A model generated the notes under the pieces. That model saw nothing but the letters and a program-made list of their open reading frames with translations. It was not told the DNA's origin and made no database searches. This document shows positions 1 through 6,765 of a stretch of DNA of 38,228 nt, piece after piece. Within the stretch, counting starts at the first letter, position 1, and every line of letters begins with the position of its first letter. Source of the stretch: Hymenobacteraceae bacterium (GTDB taxonomy: Bacteria; Bacteroidota; Bacteroidia; Cytophagales; Flexibacteraceae); NCBI GenBank assembly GCA_947459175.1, contig CANHCT010000012.1, positions 1 through 38,228 of the forward strand, written 5' to 3'. The position numbers and the translations under genes were made by a program.

Positions 1-121
1 AATGACACGCATCAAATCCTGTGATGCTGTCAAAATCAAAAAAGCCGTATTTGGGATGGAAAGGTAGTTTCGGCATCATTACAATCGCTCCTTCAAAATT
101 AGCAAGATTCTTTTCAACCAT
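1..121 (-). CDS. Partial CDS, unknown protein, N-terminal 40 residues only
   Basis: An open frame starts at ATG 121 on the minus strand and runs off the left edge without a stop. The visible residues begin MVEKNLANFEGAIVMMPKLP and continue with an aromatic-rich stretch (HPKYGFFDFD). A good Shine-Dalgarno-like AGGAGAAAGG lies about 7-16 bases upstream, which is rare in this window and supports the start. A TAnnTTTG box lies further upstream at 180-187. I do not recognise the family; with 40 residues no function can be given. It is real rather than a shadow because the ribosome site, promoter box and open frame agree. Confidence 0.5.
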   Translation of the reverse strand, partial: MVEKNLANFEGAIVMMPKLPFHPKYGFFDFDSITGFDACH

Positions 122-179
122 AAATTCCGCCTTTCTCCTGCCCAAAAGGATGATTCTGAAAAAAAATAAAAAAGAAAAG

Positions 180-187
180 CAAAGATA
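180..187 (-). promoter_or_regulatory. Candidate -7 box TATCTTTG for the partial gene
   Basis: On the minus strand this reads TATCTTTG, a full match to the Bacteroidota -7 consensus TAnnTTTG. A TTTG that could act as -33 lies 24 bases upstream, a little further than the usual 19-21. The implied leader to ATG 121 is about 55 bases and carries the Shine-Dalgarno-like site. Consensus from known sigma-ABfr promoters; use here is inferred. Confidence 0.35.
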
Positions 188-216
188 ATGCAGGCTCCCA
201 CATCCTCCCCGCAAAT

Positions 217-327
217 GGCCGTCAAGGTCAAGCCCTGCGGGTTTTGGCAAAAATCTCCACCTATGCCTTGTTTGTTTTAATTTTTTAGTTGGCATAGGTA
301 GTATTTTTCCCAAAAACCTTGACTGCC
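217..327. repeat. Long imperfect inverted repeat (hairpin)
   Basis: The left arm (217-267) and right arm (291-327) are inverted copies. The inner part is a perfect 9-bp match, ACCTATGCC (259-267) against GGCATAGGT (291-299). Further out TTTTGGcAAAAAT pairs with its inverse in ATTTTTCCCAAAA, and GTCAAGG (221-227) pairs with CCTTGAC (317-323). The left arm has about a dozen extra bases that would bulge. It sits in a 500-bp stretch without a gene. It may be an insertion-element end, a miniature element or a structured RNA; no protein or target-site duplication is seen. Confidence 0.5.
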
Positions 328-560
328 CCGCCGCCTGCCTTGAAAAAGGGCTTTCTTTTTTCTTTTCTTTTTTCCGGCCTCGGTCGGTTTTTTCTTTTCT
401 CTTTTCTTTGTTAAACAGTTTCATGGGGCTTCGCTGTTGTGGATGTGCGAACCCTTTGGCCTACGGCCTCCCGGCAGTCAGTTTTGCCTTTCCGCCCCAT
501 CTTGATTCAGGGATGTCCCGCCCTTGCTTCCACCATAAGGCAAGGATATTTGCTCCCTAT
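328..560. other. Gene-free pyrimidine-rich spacer
   Basis: Together with 122-327 this forms a stretch of about 450 bases between the start of the partial gene and the terminator of the 268-residue gene. It has long runs of T and C on the plus strand (350-410). A weak hairpin (CCGGCC..GGTCGG followed by six T, near 373-392) could end transcription rightward, but no rightward gene precedes it. A short frame from 408 on the plus strand has no family resemblance and crosses the terminator at 561-593, so it is not called. Confidence 0.4.
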
Positions 561-593
561 GGAGAAAAAGAAAAACCCCGGCAATTGCCGGGG
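561..593 (-). terminator. Rho-independent terminator of the 268-residue gene
   Basis: A perfect palindrome CCCCGGCAATTGCCGGGG (576-593) is followed, on the minus strand, by TTTTTCTTTTTC. It lies 30 bases past the stop of the gene at 624-1430 and points the same way, so it is the clearest terminator in the window. Confidence 0.85.
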
Positions 594-623
594 CCCTTCC
601 ACTTTTTTCTGAATCAAAAAGTC

Positions 624-1430
624 TTACAATACCTCAGCAATCTTTAGGGCATTACCGGAATTGAACAGGTAAAAATTGCTTCCCACCTGCTGGAAAAACT
701 CAATCCCCACGCACTGAATCACACTTTCATTGGCCGATAAGGTTGGCGAACCTGGTAATGTTGCGGTAACGGTTACCGCAGCTGAAATGGCCGAACCCAA
801 TTCCAGATAATCCGAATATGCGATATGGGAAAGCTCATTTAACTCCTCGTTGATGGGCTCATAGGTGCCGGTTGTCTGGTTGTAGGCAAAATCCGACATA
901 CAAGCCAAGGCCTGGATAAGTCGGAAATGGGTGGCACCGGCGGGCGCATTAACCAGATTCTGGGGATTGAAGGCCGGAACGGTTAGTGTGCCGCTATCCC
1001 TTTCCGGTGTGCCCGACAAGGTAAAAGGTGCAGCAAAAATCCCCTCAAAGCTCACATTCCGATCGAAGGCAAAGCCTTTCAGGTACTGCGATTGCTGAGA
1101 GATGAGGATGGCCCTGTATCCCCTGCTTTCGGATTGGTCCTCCAGGTTGATTTTCTTCATCACCGCTGTAAGCCGACCCGTCATTTGGGGGTCACTCATT
1201 TGTTTGATGATGGCCGCCAGGGCCACCCGCAAGGATTTCCCGGCAGAAGCACATCCACCAAACTCATTCATGTTTTCACGGGTCCGTTCAAATTCAGGAG
1301 CGGAGGCAATTTGCTCCCCGCTTGGACCGCCTACCATGCCTGCAAAGTCTCCTTGAAGACCTTTGATTTTGAAATGTCGTACACCTCCCATGGTTCCGGT
1401 GTATCTGGTCAAGCCTGTTTGCTTTGCCAT
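624..1430 (-). CDS. Conserved hypothetical protein, 268 residues
   Basis: The protein starts MAKQTGLTRYTGTMGGVRHF and has an N-terminal motif GGPSGEQI..APEFERTREN (about 34-53) followed by a small-residue/Lys segment (FGGCASAGKSLRVAL). From memory this layout resembles a family seen repeatedly in Bacteroidota with N-termini such as MA(K/R)Q.G and an 'ERTREN..EFG' motif, always annotated hypothetical; that is recollection, not a search. There is no signal peptide or membrane segment. The C-terminal half is rich in small and hydroxylated residues, with beta-strand-like patterns. The ATG at 1430 is the only sensible start. It is divergent from the nuclease gene at 1498 and ends in a strong terminator, so it is a single-gene unit. 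Confidence 0.75.
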   Translation of the reverse strand: MAKQTGLTRYTGTMGGVRHFKIKGLQGDFAGMVGGPSGEQIASAPEFERTRENMNEFGGCASAGKSLRVALAAIIKQMSDPQMTGRLTAVMKKINLEDQSESRGYRAILISQQSQYLKGFAFDRNVSFEGIFAAPFTLSGTPERDSGTLTVPAFNPQNLVNAPAGATHFRLIQALACMSDFAYNQTTGTYEPINEELNELSHIAYSDYLELGSAISAAVTVTATLPGSPTLSANESVIQCVGIEFFQQVGSNFYLFNSGNALKIAEVL

Positions 1431-1480
1431 CGTGATTGAAAAATTTAGTTGTTAAAAAATAAGCCTAAAAATAAAACATA

Positions 1481-1488
1481 TATATTTG
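1481..1488 (+). promoter_or_regulatory. Candidate -7 box TATATTTG for the nuclease gene
   Basis: TATATTTG matches TAnnTTTG exactly. It ends only 9 bases before ATG 1498, so either the message is nearly leaderless or translation starts at the in-frame ATG 1519. No clear TTTG is seen at the usual -33 spacing. Confidence 0.3.
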
Positions 1489-1497
1489 AAAATCAAT

Positions 1498-2010
1498 ATG
1501 TTAAGACGTATAAATTCAATGCAGAGCAGCGCAAAAGCACCGGGATTTTGCCTTCACTACCAAAAAATAGTCAGATTGGTAGATGGAGACGGCCTCTGGG
1601 TGATGGATTTGTTTTCAAAAAGAGAACAGGAAATCCGGCTTTTGGGTATCGATGCACCCGAAATCAAAAGGTGCAAAAAGCTATTTCAGGATGAGAGAGA
1701 AACCCATCTCCCCGGCCAATTGCTGATGGAACTTGGCCGCTTGTCCTGGAAGCATCTGGCCAGCCTGGCTCCTGTTGGCGAAACGGTTTCTATCATGACA
1801 GAAAGCATGGATTCTTCCGATATCTATGGCAGGACACTGGCCTATGTCCACCTTCAGGATGATACCTGCCTGAACGAAAAAATGATCACAGACGGCTTTG
1901 CCAAGCCTTACGACAGGTATTTCTGTAAGCAGATGGCACGGTATCAAACCTTAAGTCTTGAGGCCCGGATTGCCGCCAGGGGCCTTTTTTCCAGGGTAAA
2001 CAATTTCTGA
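1498..2010 (+). CDS. Thermonuclease (SNase-like) family protein
   Basis: A staphylococcal-nuclease-fold protein of 170 residues, predicted to cleave DNA or RNA with calcium. Visible motifs follow the family: VDGDG (28-32), RLLGIDAPE (47-55) and DIYGRTLAYV (108-117). They supply the equivalents of the catalytic Arg35, Asp40, Glu43 and Arg87 of the staphylococcal enzyme, followed by LNEKMITDGFAK (125-136). The N-terminus has no convincing signal peptide, unlike many family members, so the enzyme may be cytoplasmic. The open frame reaches back to a TTG at 1486; ATG 1498 is preferred and ATG 1519 is possible. It is divergent from the gene at 624-1430. Its last codons include one arm of an inverted TGTTTACCC repeat that could form a hairpin past the stop. 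Confidence 0.85.
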   Translation: MLRRINSMQSSAKAPGFCLHYQKIVRLVDGDGLWVMDLFSKREQEIRLLGIDAPEIKRCKKLFQDERETHLPGQLLMELGRLSWKHLASLAPVGETVSIMTESMDSSDIYGRTLAYVHLQDDTCLNEKMITDGFAKPYDRYFCKQMARYQTLSLEARIAARGLFSRVNNF

Positions 2011-2136
2011 TTTTGTGTTTACCCCACTTTTGGGGGAAAGGAAAAAATCGGGCTGAAAAATCTTGCCTGGTTCATTGTATAGGGCTTTTTTGCTTCCGAT
2101 TGCCCCATATTCAAAATGTTTACCCTATGTTTACCC
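1994..2136. repeat. Four copies of the 9-mer TGTTTACCC
   Basis: TGTTTACCC occurs at 2016-2024, 2117-2125 and 2128-2136, and inverted (GGGTAAACA) at 1994-2002. The first two form a 9-bp inverted repeat with a 13-base spacer across the end of the nuclease gene. The set ends near the terminator of tRNA-Arg. The copies could be protein-binding sites, for example integrase arm sites left beside a tRNA, or a terminator hairpin plus chance copies. No integrase gene is present. Confidence 0.45.
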
Positions 2137-2140
2137 CGAT

Positions 2141-2178
2141 AAATAAAAAAGCCCGTAAGTTGTTGTATTACAGGCTTT
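2141..2178 (-). terminator. Terminator after tRNA-Arg
   Basis: On the minus strand AAAGCCTGTAA pairs with TTACGGGCTTT (arms 2168-2178 and 2148-2158, one G-T wobble) and the T-rich tract TTTTTTATTT follows. It lies 16 bases past the 3' end of the tRNA gene. Confidence 0.75.
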
Positions 2179-2193
2179 TGTTTCACTATTTTG

Positions 2194-2265
2194 TGGTCCC
2201 GACAGGAATCGAACCTGTATCTTGAGTTCCGGAGACTCACGTAGTATCCATTCTACTACGGGACC
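2194..2265 (-). tRNA. tRNA-Arg (anticodon CCG)
   Basis: The minus strand folds as a full cloverleaf: acceptor GGTCCCG/CGGGACC, D-stem GTAG/CTAC, anticodon stem TGAGT/ACTCA enclosing the loop CTCCGGA with anticodon CCG, and T-arm ACAGG-TTCGATT-CCTGT. The discriminator base is A and CCA is not encoded. It decodes CGG. It lies 30 bases past the lutB-like gene on the same strand and has its own terminator. Confidence 0.93.
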
Positions 2266-2295
2266 ATCAGACCGCCCTATCGGGGGCCGGCTGTT

Positions 2296-3672
2296 TTATC
2301 GCTTGCGCTTCTTCCACATTTCGTTGAAAGATTGCGGGGCCAAAATTGGCTCTTTTCTTCTTTTTGACCATGAATTTTTGAAAAGAAGTTCTAACACCCA
2401 CTGTTTCAGCCTGCTGCCGCCTATATTCATGAGCTTGCGGTTCAGCATGGCCTTCTTCCAAAGCTGAAATCCAAGCTTCTCCCGGGTGCTGCCCAGGTTT
2501 TCTTCTACAGATTGTTTCCTGTTGAGCAACAGGATGTTGTGGATGTCGATGCGCACGGGGCAAACCGAACTGCAGCCCCCGCAGAGCGAGGAGGCATAGC
2601 TGAGGTGCTTGTATTGCTCCAGGCCAAGGTATTGGGGTGAGATCACCGAGCCAATCGGTCCGCTGTAAACCGTCTGGTAGGTGTGGCCCCCGATGTTTTT
2701 ATACACCGGGCAGGCATTGAGGCAGGCACCGCAGCGGATGCAGTTCAGGGCCTGCCGCTTTTCGGGATCGGCCAGCAGCTTGGATCGGCCGTTGTCCAGC
2801 AGTATCACATACATTTCCTCGGGTCCGTCCACTTCTTCTTCCTGTCTGGGGCCGGTGAGGATGGTGTTGTACACTGTTACCTGCTGCCCGGTGCCGCTTG
2901 TGGCCAGCAGGGGCCAAAAAAGGTCTACATCCTGAATGGAGGGGATCATTTTTTCTATGCCCACCAGCGCAATGTGGATTTTGGGGAAGGCCATGGTAAG
3001 GCGGGCATTTCCTTCGTTTTCGGTGACAGCCACACCACCGATGTCGGCAATAAGAAAATTGCCGCCGGTTATCCCAACCTCGGCTTCAGTATATTTTTCC
3101 CGCATGATGCGCCGGGCAATCATGGTCAGCTCTTCGGGGCTGGCGTTTTCCTCGGTGCCCAGCTCCTTATGAAACAAGGCGCTCACATCTTCCTTGCTCA
3201 TGTGCATGGCAGGGGTCACAATGTGGTAGGGCTTTTGCCCGGCCAGTTGCACGATGTATTCGCCCAAATCGGTTTCAAATGGCTCAATGCCCCGCTCTTC
3301 CAAAAATTCGTTGAGGTGTATTTCTTCGGAGGTCATCGATTTGGACTTCACCACCAGACGGGCATTGGCCGTTTTCATGATGGCTCCAATGGCAAAAAGG
3401 GCCTCTTCGGCATTGCCGGCCCATACCACCCGTCCGCCTTTGGCTGTAAATTTCTGTTCCCACTCCATCAGGTATTTGTCCAGATTGAGCATGGCCGTAG
3501 ATTTCAGATACGAGGCACGGCTGCGGGCCAGTTCGTGGTCGGTGTATTGGTTCATGCCTGCAGCCACCGATTGCCGGTACTTGCCCATATTTTTGGCTAT
3601 GGTCTTCCGGTGCTTCAGGTCAAAGGTCTTTATCTCAGCTTCCTGCTGAAATTTTTCAATCGTTTCTGTCAT
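2296..3672 (-). CDS. LutB/LldF-type iron-sulfur protein
   Basis: A 458-residue protein of the LutB/YkgF family, the cytoplasmic ferredoxin-like subunit of L-lactate oxidation complexes. The LUD-type domain fills roughly 50-300 (including ITGGNFLIADIGGVAVTENE at 201-220). It is followed by two cluster-binding motifs, C311-x2-C314-x2-C317-x3-C321-P and C364-x2-C367-x3-C371-P. The ATG at 3672 overlaps the nbaC stop as ATGA, so the longer frame, which would begin with TTG inside nbaC, is rejected. The partners LutA and LutC are not next to it here. The partner is instead a tryptophan-catabolic dioxygenase, so lactate need not be the substrate; electron transfer for another dehydrogenase is possible. 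Confidence 0.85.
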   Translation of the reverse strand: MTETIEKFQQEAEIKTFDLKHRKTIAKNMGKYRQSVAAGMNQYTDHELARSRASYLKSTAMLNLDKYLMEWEQKFTAKGGRVVWAGNAEEALFAIGAIMKTANARLVVKSKSMTSEEIHLNEFLEERGIEPFETDLGEYIVQLAGQKPYHIVTPAMHMSKEDVSALFHKELGTEENASPEELTMIARRIMREKYTEAEVGITGGNFLIADIGGVAVTENEGNARLTMAFPKIHIALVGIEKMIPSIQDVDLFWPLLATSGTGQQVTVYNTILTGPRQEEEVDGPEEMYVILLDNGRSKLLADPEKRQALNCIRCGACLNACPVYKNIGGHTYQTVYSGPIGSVISPQYLGLEQYKHLSYASSLCGGCSSVCPVRIDIHNILLLNRKQSVEENLGSTREKLGFQLWKKAMLNRKLMNIGGSRLKQWVLELLFKNSWSKRRKEPILAPQSFNEMWKKRKR

Positions 3673-4226
3673 GCGGGTAGCAATTCTGGTTTTATCATCC
3701 TGGTTCCGCAACGGGTGCAGGTACTTTTGTCTTCTGAAGCATAAAAGCGGTTCATGACTTCGGGCAACTGGCCCACAATGTCCGAAACGGGTATGTTTTC
3801 TTCATAGAGGAGCTCCCCGCAGTTTTCGCAGTACCACTGAAATCTGTCTGTTTCGATGCCTGAGCGATATCTCTCTATCACAAGGCCTACGGTTTGGGCC
3901 GGCCGCCTCGGGCAATGCGGAACCATGGGGGGCAACAAAAACATTTCCCCGGGTCCGATTTTGACTTTTTCCTCTCTCCGTTTTCCGGGCTTATTCTCAT
4001 CTTCCAGCATCAGGCCCAGTTCTATTTCGCCTTCCAACTGAAAAAAAAGCTCTTCACCACGGTTGACATGGAAATCTTTTCTGGCATTGGGACCGCCCAC
4101 CACCATCACCATAAAGTCATCGTTTCCCTTGTAAATCTGCTGGTTGCCCACAGGAGGTTTCAGCAGATGCCGGTTTTCGGCAATCCATTTTTGCAGCGAA
4201 AAAGGGGGAAGGAATTTTTTGGCCAT
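3669..4226 (-). CDS. nbaC: 3-hydroxyanthranilate 3,4-dioxygenase
   Basis: A cupin dioxygenase of 185 residues that opens 3-hydroxyanthranilate on the kynurenine route to quinolinate and NAD, or to catabolism. The active-site set is visible: R49 in GPNARKDFH, metal ligands H53, E59 and H104, and the second Arg cluster CPRRP (105-109). A C-terminal rubredoxin-like site is present as C133-x2-C136 and C170-x2-C173, typical of the bacterial enzymes. The longer frame begins with TTG at 4250; ATG 4226 gives the family length. It overlaps the LutB-like gene by 4 bases, so the two are translationally coupled. A TACCTTTG box sits just upstream. Confidence 0.93.
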   Translation of the reverse strand: MAKKFLPPFSLQKWIAENRHLLKPPVGNQQIYKGNDDFMVMVVGGPNARKDFHVNRGEELFFQLEGEIELGLMLEDENKPGKRREEKVKIGPGEMFLLPPMVPHCPRRPAQTVGLVIERYRSGIETDRFQWYCENCGELLYEENIPVSDIVGQLPEVMNRFYASEDKSTCTRCGTRMIKPELLPA

Positions 4227-4234
4227 TGCGGTTT

Positions 4235-4242
4235 CAAAGGTA
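4235..4242 (-). promoter_or_regulatory. Candidate -7 box TACCTTTG for nbaC-lutB
   Basis: The minus strand reads TACCTTTG, a full match to TAnnTTTG, ending 8 bases before ATG 4226. No good -33 TTTG is seen at the expected distance. If used, the leader is only a few bases long. Confidence 0.35.
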
Positions 4243-4474
4243 GAAAGCAAAGGGGATTATCCGAATCACAGGGAAAGGAATTGTGGCAATTTCCGGAATG
4301 GAATTTCAAATGGCCCGGTAGATGAAGAATTTGGGGATGATGGGGTGAATTTCCCGATGCTGCAAAACAACACCGCTCCGGGCATCAGACCAAATGAAAA
4401 TGAGTTGGTTGCAAAGGAAAATCGCAGCCAGGTGGCTTGGATTGCTTGTTGGTGGAAGAACATGGGCTTGCCCC
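4243..4474. other. Gene-free spacer upstream of the repeat block
   Basis: With the following repeat this forms a stretch of about 570 bases between nbaC and the transposase. Small open frames on both strands (for example within 4266-4578) have no family resemblance and run into the hairpin repeats. I see no further signal here. Confidence 0.4.
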
Positions 4475-4572
4475 GACCCGCAGAGCGGGTCATATATCGG
4501 TAACCCAAAAATCCAAAGGTAGTGCCGACCCCGGAAGGAATCGTATAAAATCCCGGCCGCAGCGCCACCGCA
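4475..4572 (+). repeat. REP-like repeat, copy A (upstream of transposase)
   Basis: This ~98-bp element is repeated in the same orientation at 5311-5409, with about 80-85% identity by eye. Both start with a perfect hairpin GACCCGC-AGA-GCGGGTC. They share ATCGGTAACCCAAAAATCC, the block CCGACCCCGGAAGG, TCGTATAAAATCC and a CACCGCA end. In this copy the second hairpin (4527-4542) has decayed. The pair brackets the transposase gene. Confidence 0.8.
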
Positions 4573-4579
4573 ACCCATT

Positions 4580-4650
4580 CGACCCGCCTCCGGGGGTCGG
4601 GCCGGTTTGGAGCATCCTCTTGTTACAAATATGCCATCCCGACGGGATGG
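4580..4650. repeat. Two further hairpins between repeat A and transposase
   Basis: CGACCC (4580-4585) pairs with GGGTCG (4594-4599), echoing the GACCC stems of the flanking repeats. CCATCCC (4634-4640) pairs with GGGATGG (4644-4650) around a three-base loop, preceded by TGTTACAAATATG. From memory, short '..ACAAATAT..TCCC..GGGA..' hairpins are common intergenic repeats in Bacteroidota genomes. They may belong to the same mobile family. Confidence 0.5.
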
Positions 4651-4798
4651 AATGCAGGGTTCTGGACGATAACGAAGATAAATCTATCTTGATTTTCAAC
4701 ATCAGTTCAGCCTTCTAAAAAATACATATTGCTTACAACAAAGAAAATCTTAGAATTTCTGTCCAAATTGCCTTCTATATAAAAAACAAAATTTCGTC

Positions 4799-5260
4799 AT
4801 GCGGGATACTTTTTCACAAATTCACATCCAAATTGTTTTTGCTGTGAAAAGAAGGCAAAATTTAATTCTCCCCTCCTGGGAACAGGAATTGTACAAATAC
4901 ATCACAGGAATCATACAAAAAAAAGATCAAAAAATGTTGGCGATAAATGGCATGCCTGACCATATACACATTTTTATTGGCATGAAACCCAATTGTTGTC
5001 TATCTGATTTGGTAAGGGAGGTAAAAAAGTCATCTAATGCATTTGTGAATGAGAAAGGTTTCACCAAAACGAAATTTCAATGGCAAGAGGGTTTCGGAGC
5101 TTTTTCCTACAGTCATTCTGCATTGAGCATGGTGATCAAATACATTGAAAATCAAAAGGAACACCATAAAAAGCAATCATTCACAGACGAATACAAGGAA
5201 TTTCTAAGGAAATTTGAAATTGATTTTAAGGAGGAATTTTTATTCAATAAAGACGAATAA
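4799..5260 (+). CDS. IS200/RAYT-like Y1 transposase
   Basis: A 153-residue HUH single-strand transposase of the Y1_Tnp family. It shows the metal-binding HIH at 55-57 within NGMPDHIHIFIGM, the segment FQWQEGFGAFSYS (93-105), and the likely catalytic tyrosine Y115 in the helix IKYIENQ. The length matches full family members common in Bacteroidota, so the enzyme looks intact. There is no TnpB/IscB partner. It is framed by two ~100-bp direct repeats with hairpins (4475-4572 and 5311-5409), the arrangement of a REP-associated tyrosine transposase rather than a simple IS with hairpin ends. AT-rich sequence precedes the ATG; no ribosome site is seen. Confidence 0.9.
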   Translation: MRDTFSQIHIQIVFAVKRRQNLILPSWEQELYKYITGIIQKKDQKMLAINGMPDHIHIFIGMKPNCCLSDLVREVKKSSNAFVNEKGFTKTKFQWQEGFGAFSYSHSALSMVIKYIENQKEHHKKQSFTDEYKEFLRKFEIDFKEEFLFNKDE

Positions 5261-5310
5261 TCAGGCCCTGCCCTGACTTATTTTATTTCCAAAACTACGG
5301 AAATGAAAAT

Positions 5311-5409
5311 GACCCGCAGAGCGGGTCACAGATCGGTAACCCAAAAATCCAAACAAAATGACCGACCCCGGAAGGGGGTCGTATAAAATCCGGACACAGT
5401 GTCACCGCA
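5311..5409 (+). repeat. REP-like repeat, copy B (downstream of transposase)
   Basis: Direct partner of 4475-4572. Both hairpins are intact: GACCCGC-AGA-GCGGGTC (5311-5327) and GACCCC (5364-5369) with GGGGTC (5375-5380). It ends 45 bases from the hipA stop, so it also forms the 3' flank of the hipBA message on the other strand. Confidence 0.8.
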
Positions 5410-5454
5410 GTTGTCTTGATACCCCCTTTGCTTCGATTTCACTTTTTTTGTATT

Positions 5455-6765
5455 TCAGGATTTCAGGTTTAAAAGTGTTTTGGCTATTTCATCACGCAGC
5501 ATCGGTTTTACCTGAACCTCATCTGCAAATCTGTGCCATTGATTTACCGTATCGTTTATTTGCTCTGCAATCTCCGCTGCTTTTTTACATCGGATGGATT
5601 CCCCGATAACCAATAAATCTTTTTTGGTAATATTTTTTCTTTTCCCGTTAATGCTCAATGCATGCTGACTCACCCATTCACTTCCCGGCCTGAAGGCATG
5701 ACACATATCGTACGCAGGTGCCAGTTCCCAGGCGCCCCCCGGCTTGAGTAAAAAGGAAAAATTCTTGGTATGGTCGTCGCAATTTCGTGCAATTACATTA
5801 AAAACCATTCTTCTGAACATCTGCTCCGCATCAGCATAATTCAATCTTAACTCCCGCATGCACTGAAAGAGTTGCTCATAACTAAAACTGTTGTTCTGGT
5901 TGTAGTCAAAATGCTTTAAAGCACAGAAGGTTTGGATGTGGTACTTGTTTTCTCCTCCATCCCGGTCAAAACGCCTGGTCATAAAATGTGCCCTGCCGTT
6001 TTCTTCCAGCAAGCGGGATGGCATCATATCAATGTCGCATGCCATGGCCATGTTGCAGTAGGCCATTTCTACCCTTCCGTATCCATGACTGCTGCCCAAC
6101 TGTACATCACTCACTCCATCGAGTTTTATCAACCAATGCTCAAACCCCTTGGGTGCTTTGGTTTGCCCGGATTTTACCTCACCCGTAATTGGATTCCATG
6201 CAATGAGGGCTTTTGGCCGGGCTCCGCCTGCAGAGGTACCCATCTTTATAATATCCCATACAGCCTGCTCTTCATCTTTCTTCAGATTGGCAATGAATAC
6301 TTCCCTTTGATTCAGCATTTTTTGGGCCGTAGCCACCAGGCTGTCGATTTCAACAGAAAAGGCTCTCTTGCTTTCGTTTATCACAGCGGGCTGAAACTCC
6401 AAAGCACCCATTCCGCGGGTGCCTATGAAGCAAAGCATTTCAACCGGATTCATGCTATCCGGAGGACGACCTTGCTGCGCCAACCAAAGATTGATCAGTT
6501 GGTTTCCGTATTTGTCGGGTAATGCATCAGCCAGCAAACCGGGCAAACCTTTGAAGGTGTCGTATTCAGAGTTTTTTTCTTTTCGCAGCTCGGGGAAGGA
6601 ATACTGATTTCGGGCTTCGGAAACCGGCATTTTTAATGGAGCCAAATCCCAGCCCAGGGATTTGAATTTGGGCTCGTATTCAAAAATTGCATACCCCCTT
6701 TCTGCCTCCCAGGCTACGGCGCCTGCCAGCTTTCCCCATATATTTATTTCCGCTACCCGTACCAT
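5455..6765 (-). CDS. hipA: HipA-family serine/threonine kinase toxin
   Basis: A full-length HipA of 436 residues. In E. coli the toxin phosphorylates glutamyl-tRNA synthetase and causes growth arrest and persistence. The N-terminal subdomain spans about 1-110. The phosphate-binding loop GTSAGG (176-181) is where HipA proteins autophosphorylate on Ser. The catalytic loop is N328-C-D-D-H-T-K-N335, and the metal-binding Asp is in LAPAYDM (348-354), so the kinase looks active. The ATG follows the hipB stop with no gap (TAAATG), the usual antitoxin-then-toxin order. It is not split into HipS/HipT. The actual target in this organism is unknown. Confidence 0.93.
   Translation of the reverse strand: MVRVAEINIWGKLAGAVAWEAERGYAIFEYEPKFKSLGWDLAPLKMPVSEARNQYSFPELRKEKNSEYDTFKGLPGLLADALPDKYGNQLINLWLAQQGRPPDSMNPVEMLCFIGTRGMGALEFQPAVINESKRAFSVEIDSLVATAQKMLNQREVFIANLKKDEEQAVWDIIKMGTSAGGARPKALIAWNPITGEVKSGQTKAPKGFEHWLIKLDGVSDVQLGSSHGYGRVEMAYCNMAMACDIDMMPSRLLEENGRAHFMTRRFDRDGGENKYHIQTFCALKHFDYNQNNSFSYEQLFQCMRELRLNYADAEQMFRRMVFNVIARNCDDHTKNFSFLLKPGGAWELAPAYDMCHAFRPGSEWVSQHALSINGKRKNITKKDLLVIGESIRCKKAAEIAEQINDTVNQWHRFADEVQVKPMLRDEIAKTLLNLKS

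Noticed and set aside
408-647. 79-residue frame on the plus strand
   Set aside because: It crosses the perfect terminator hairpin and the end of the minus-strand gene, has no family features and is Cys/Pro/Phe-rich by chance.
2683-3744. 353-residue open frame opposite the LutB-like gene
   Set aside because: The minus frame has two intact iron-sulfur motifs and correct coupling to nbaC. The opposite frame is a GC-skew shadow with no domains.
4306-4578. Small frames on both strands upstream of the transposase
   Set aside because: They run through the hairpin-rich repeat, which explains the absence of stops. No motifs are visible.
4475-5409. CRISPR array from hairpin repeats
   Set aside because: There are only two copies about 840 bases apart with a gene between; no regular spacers and no cas genes.
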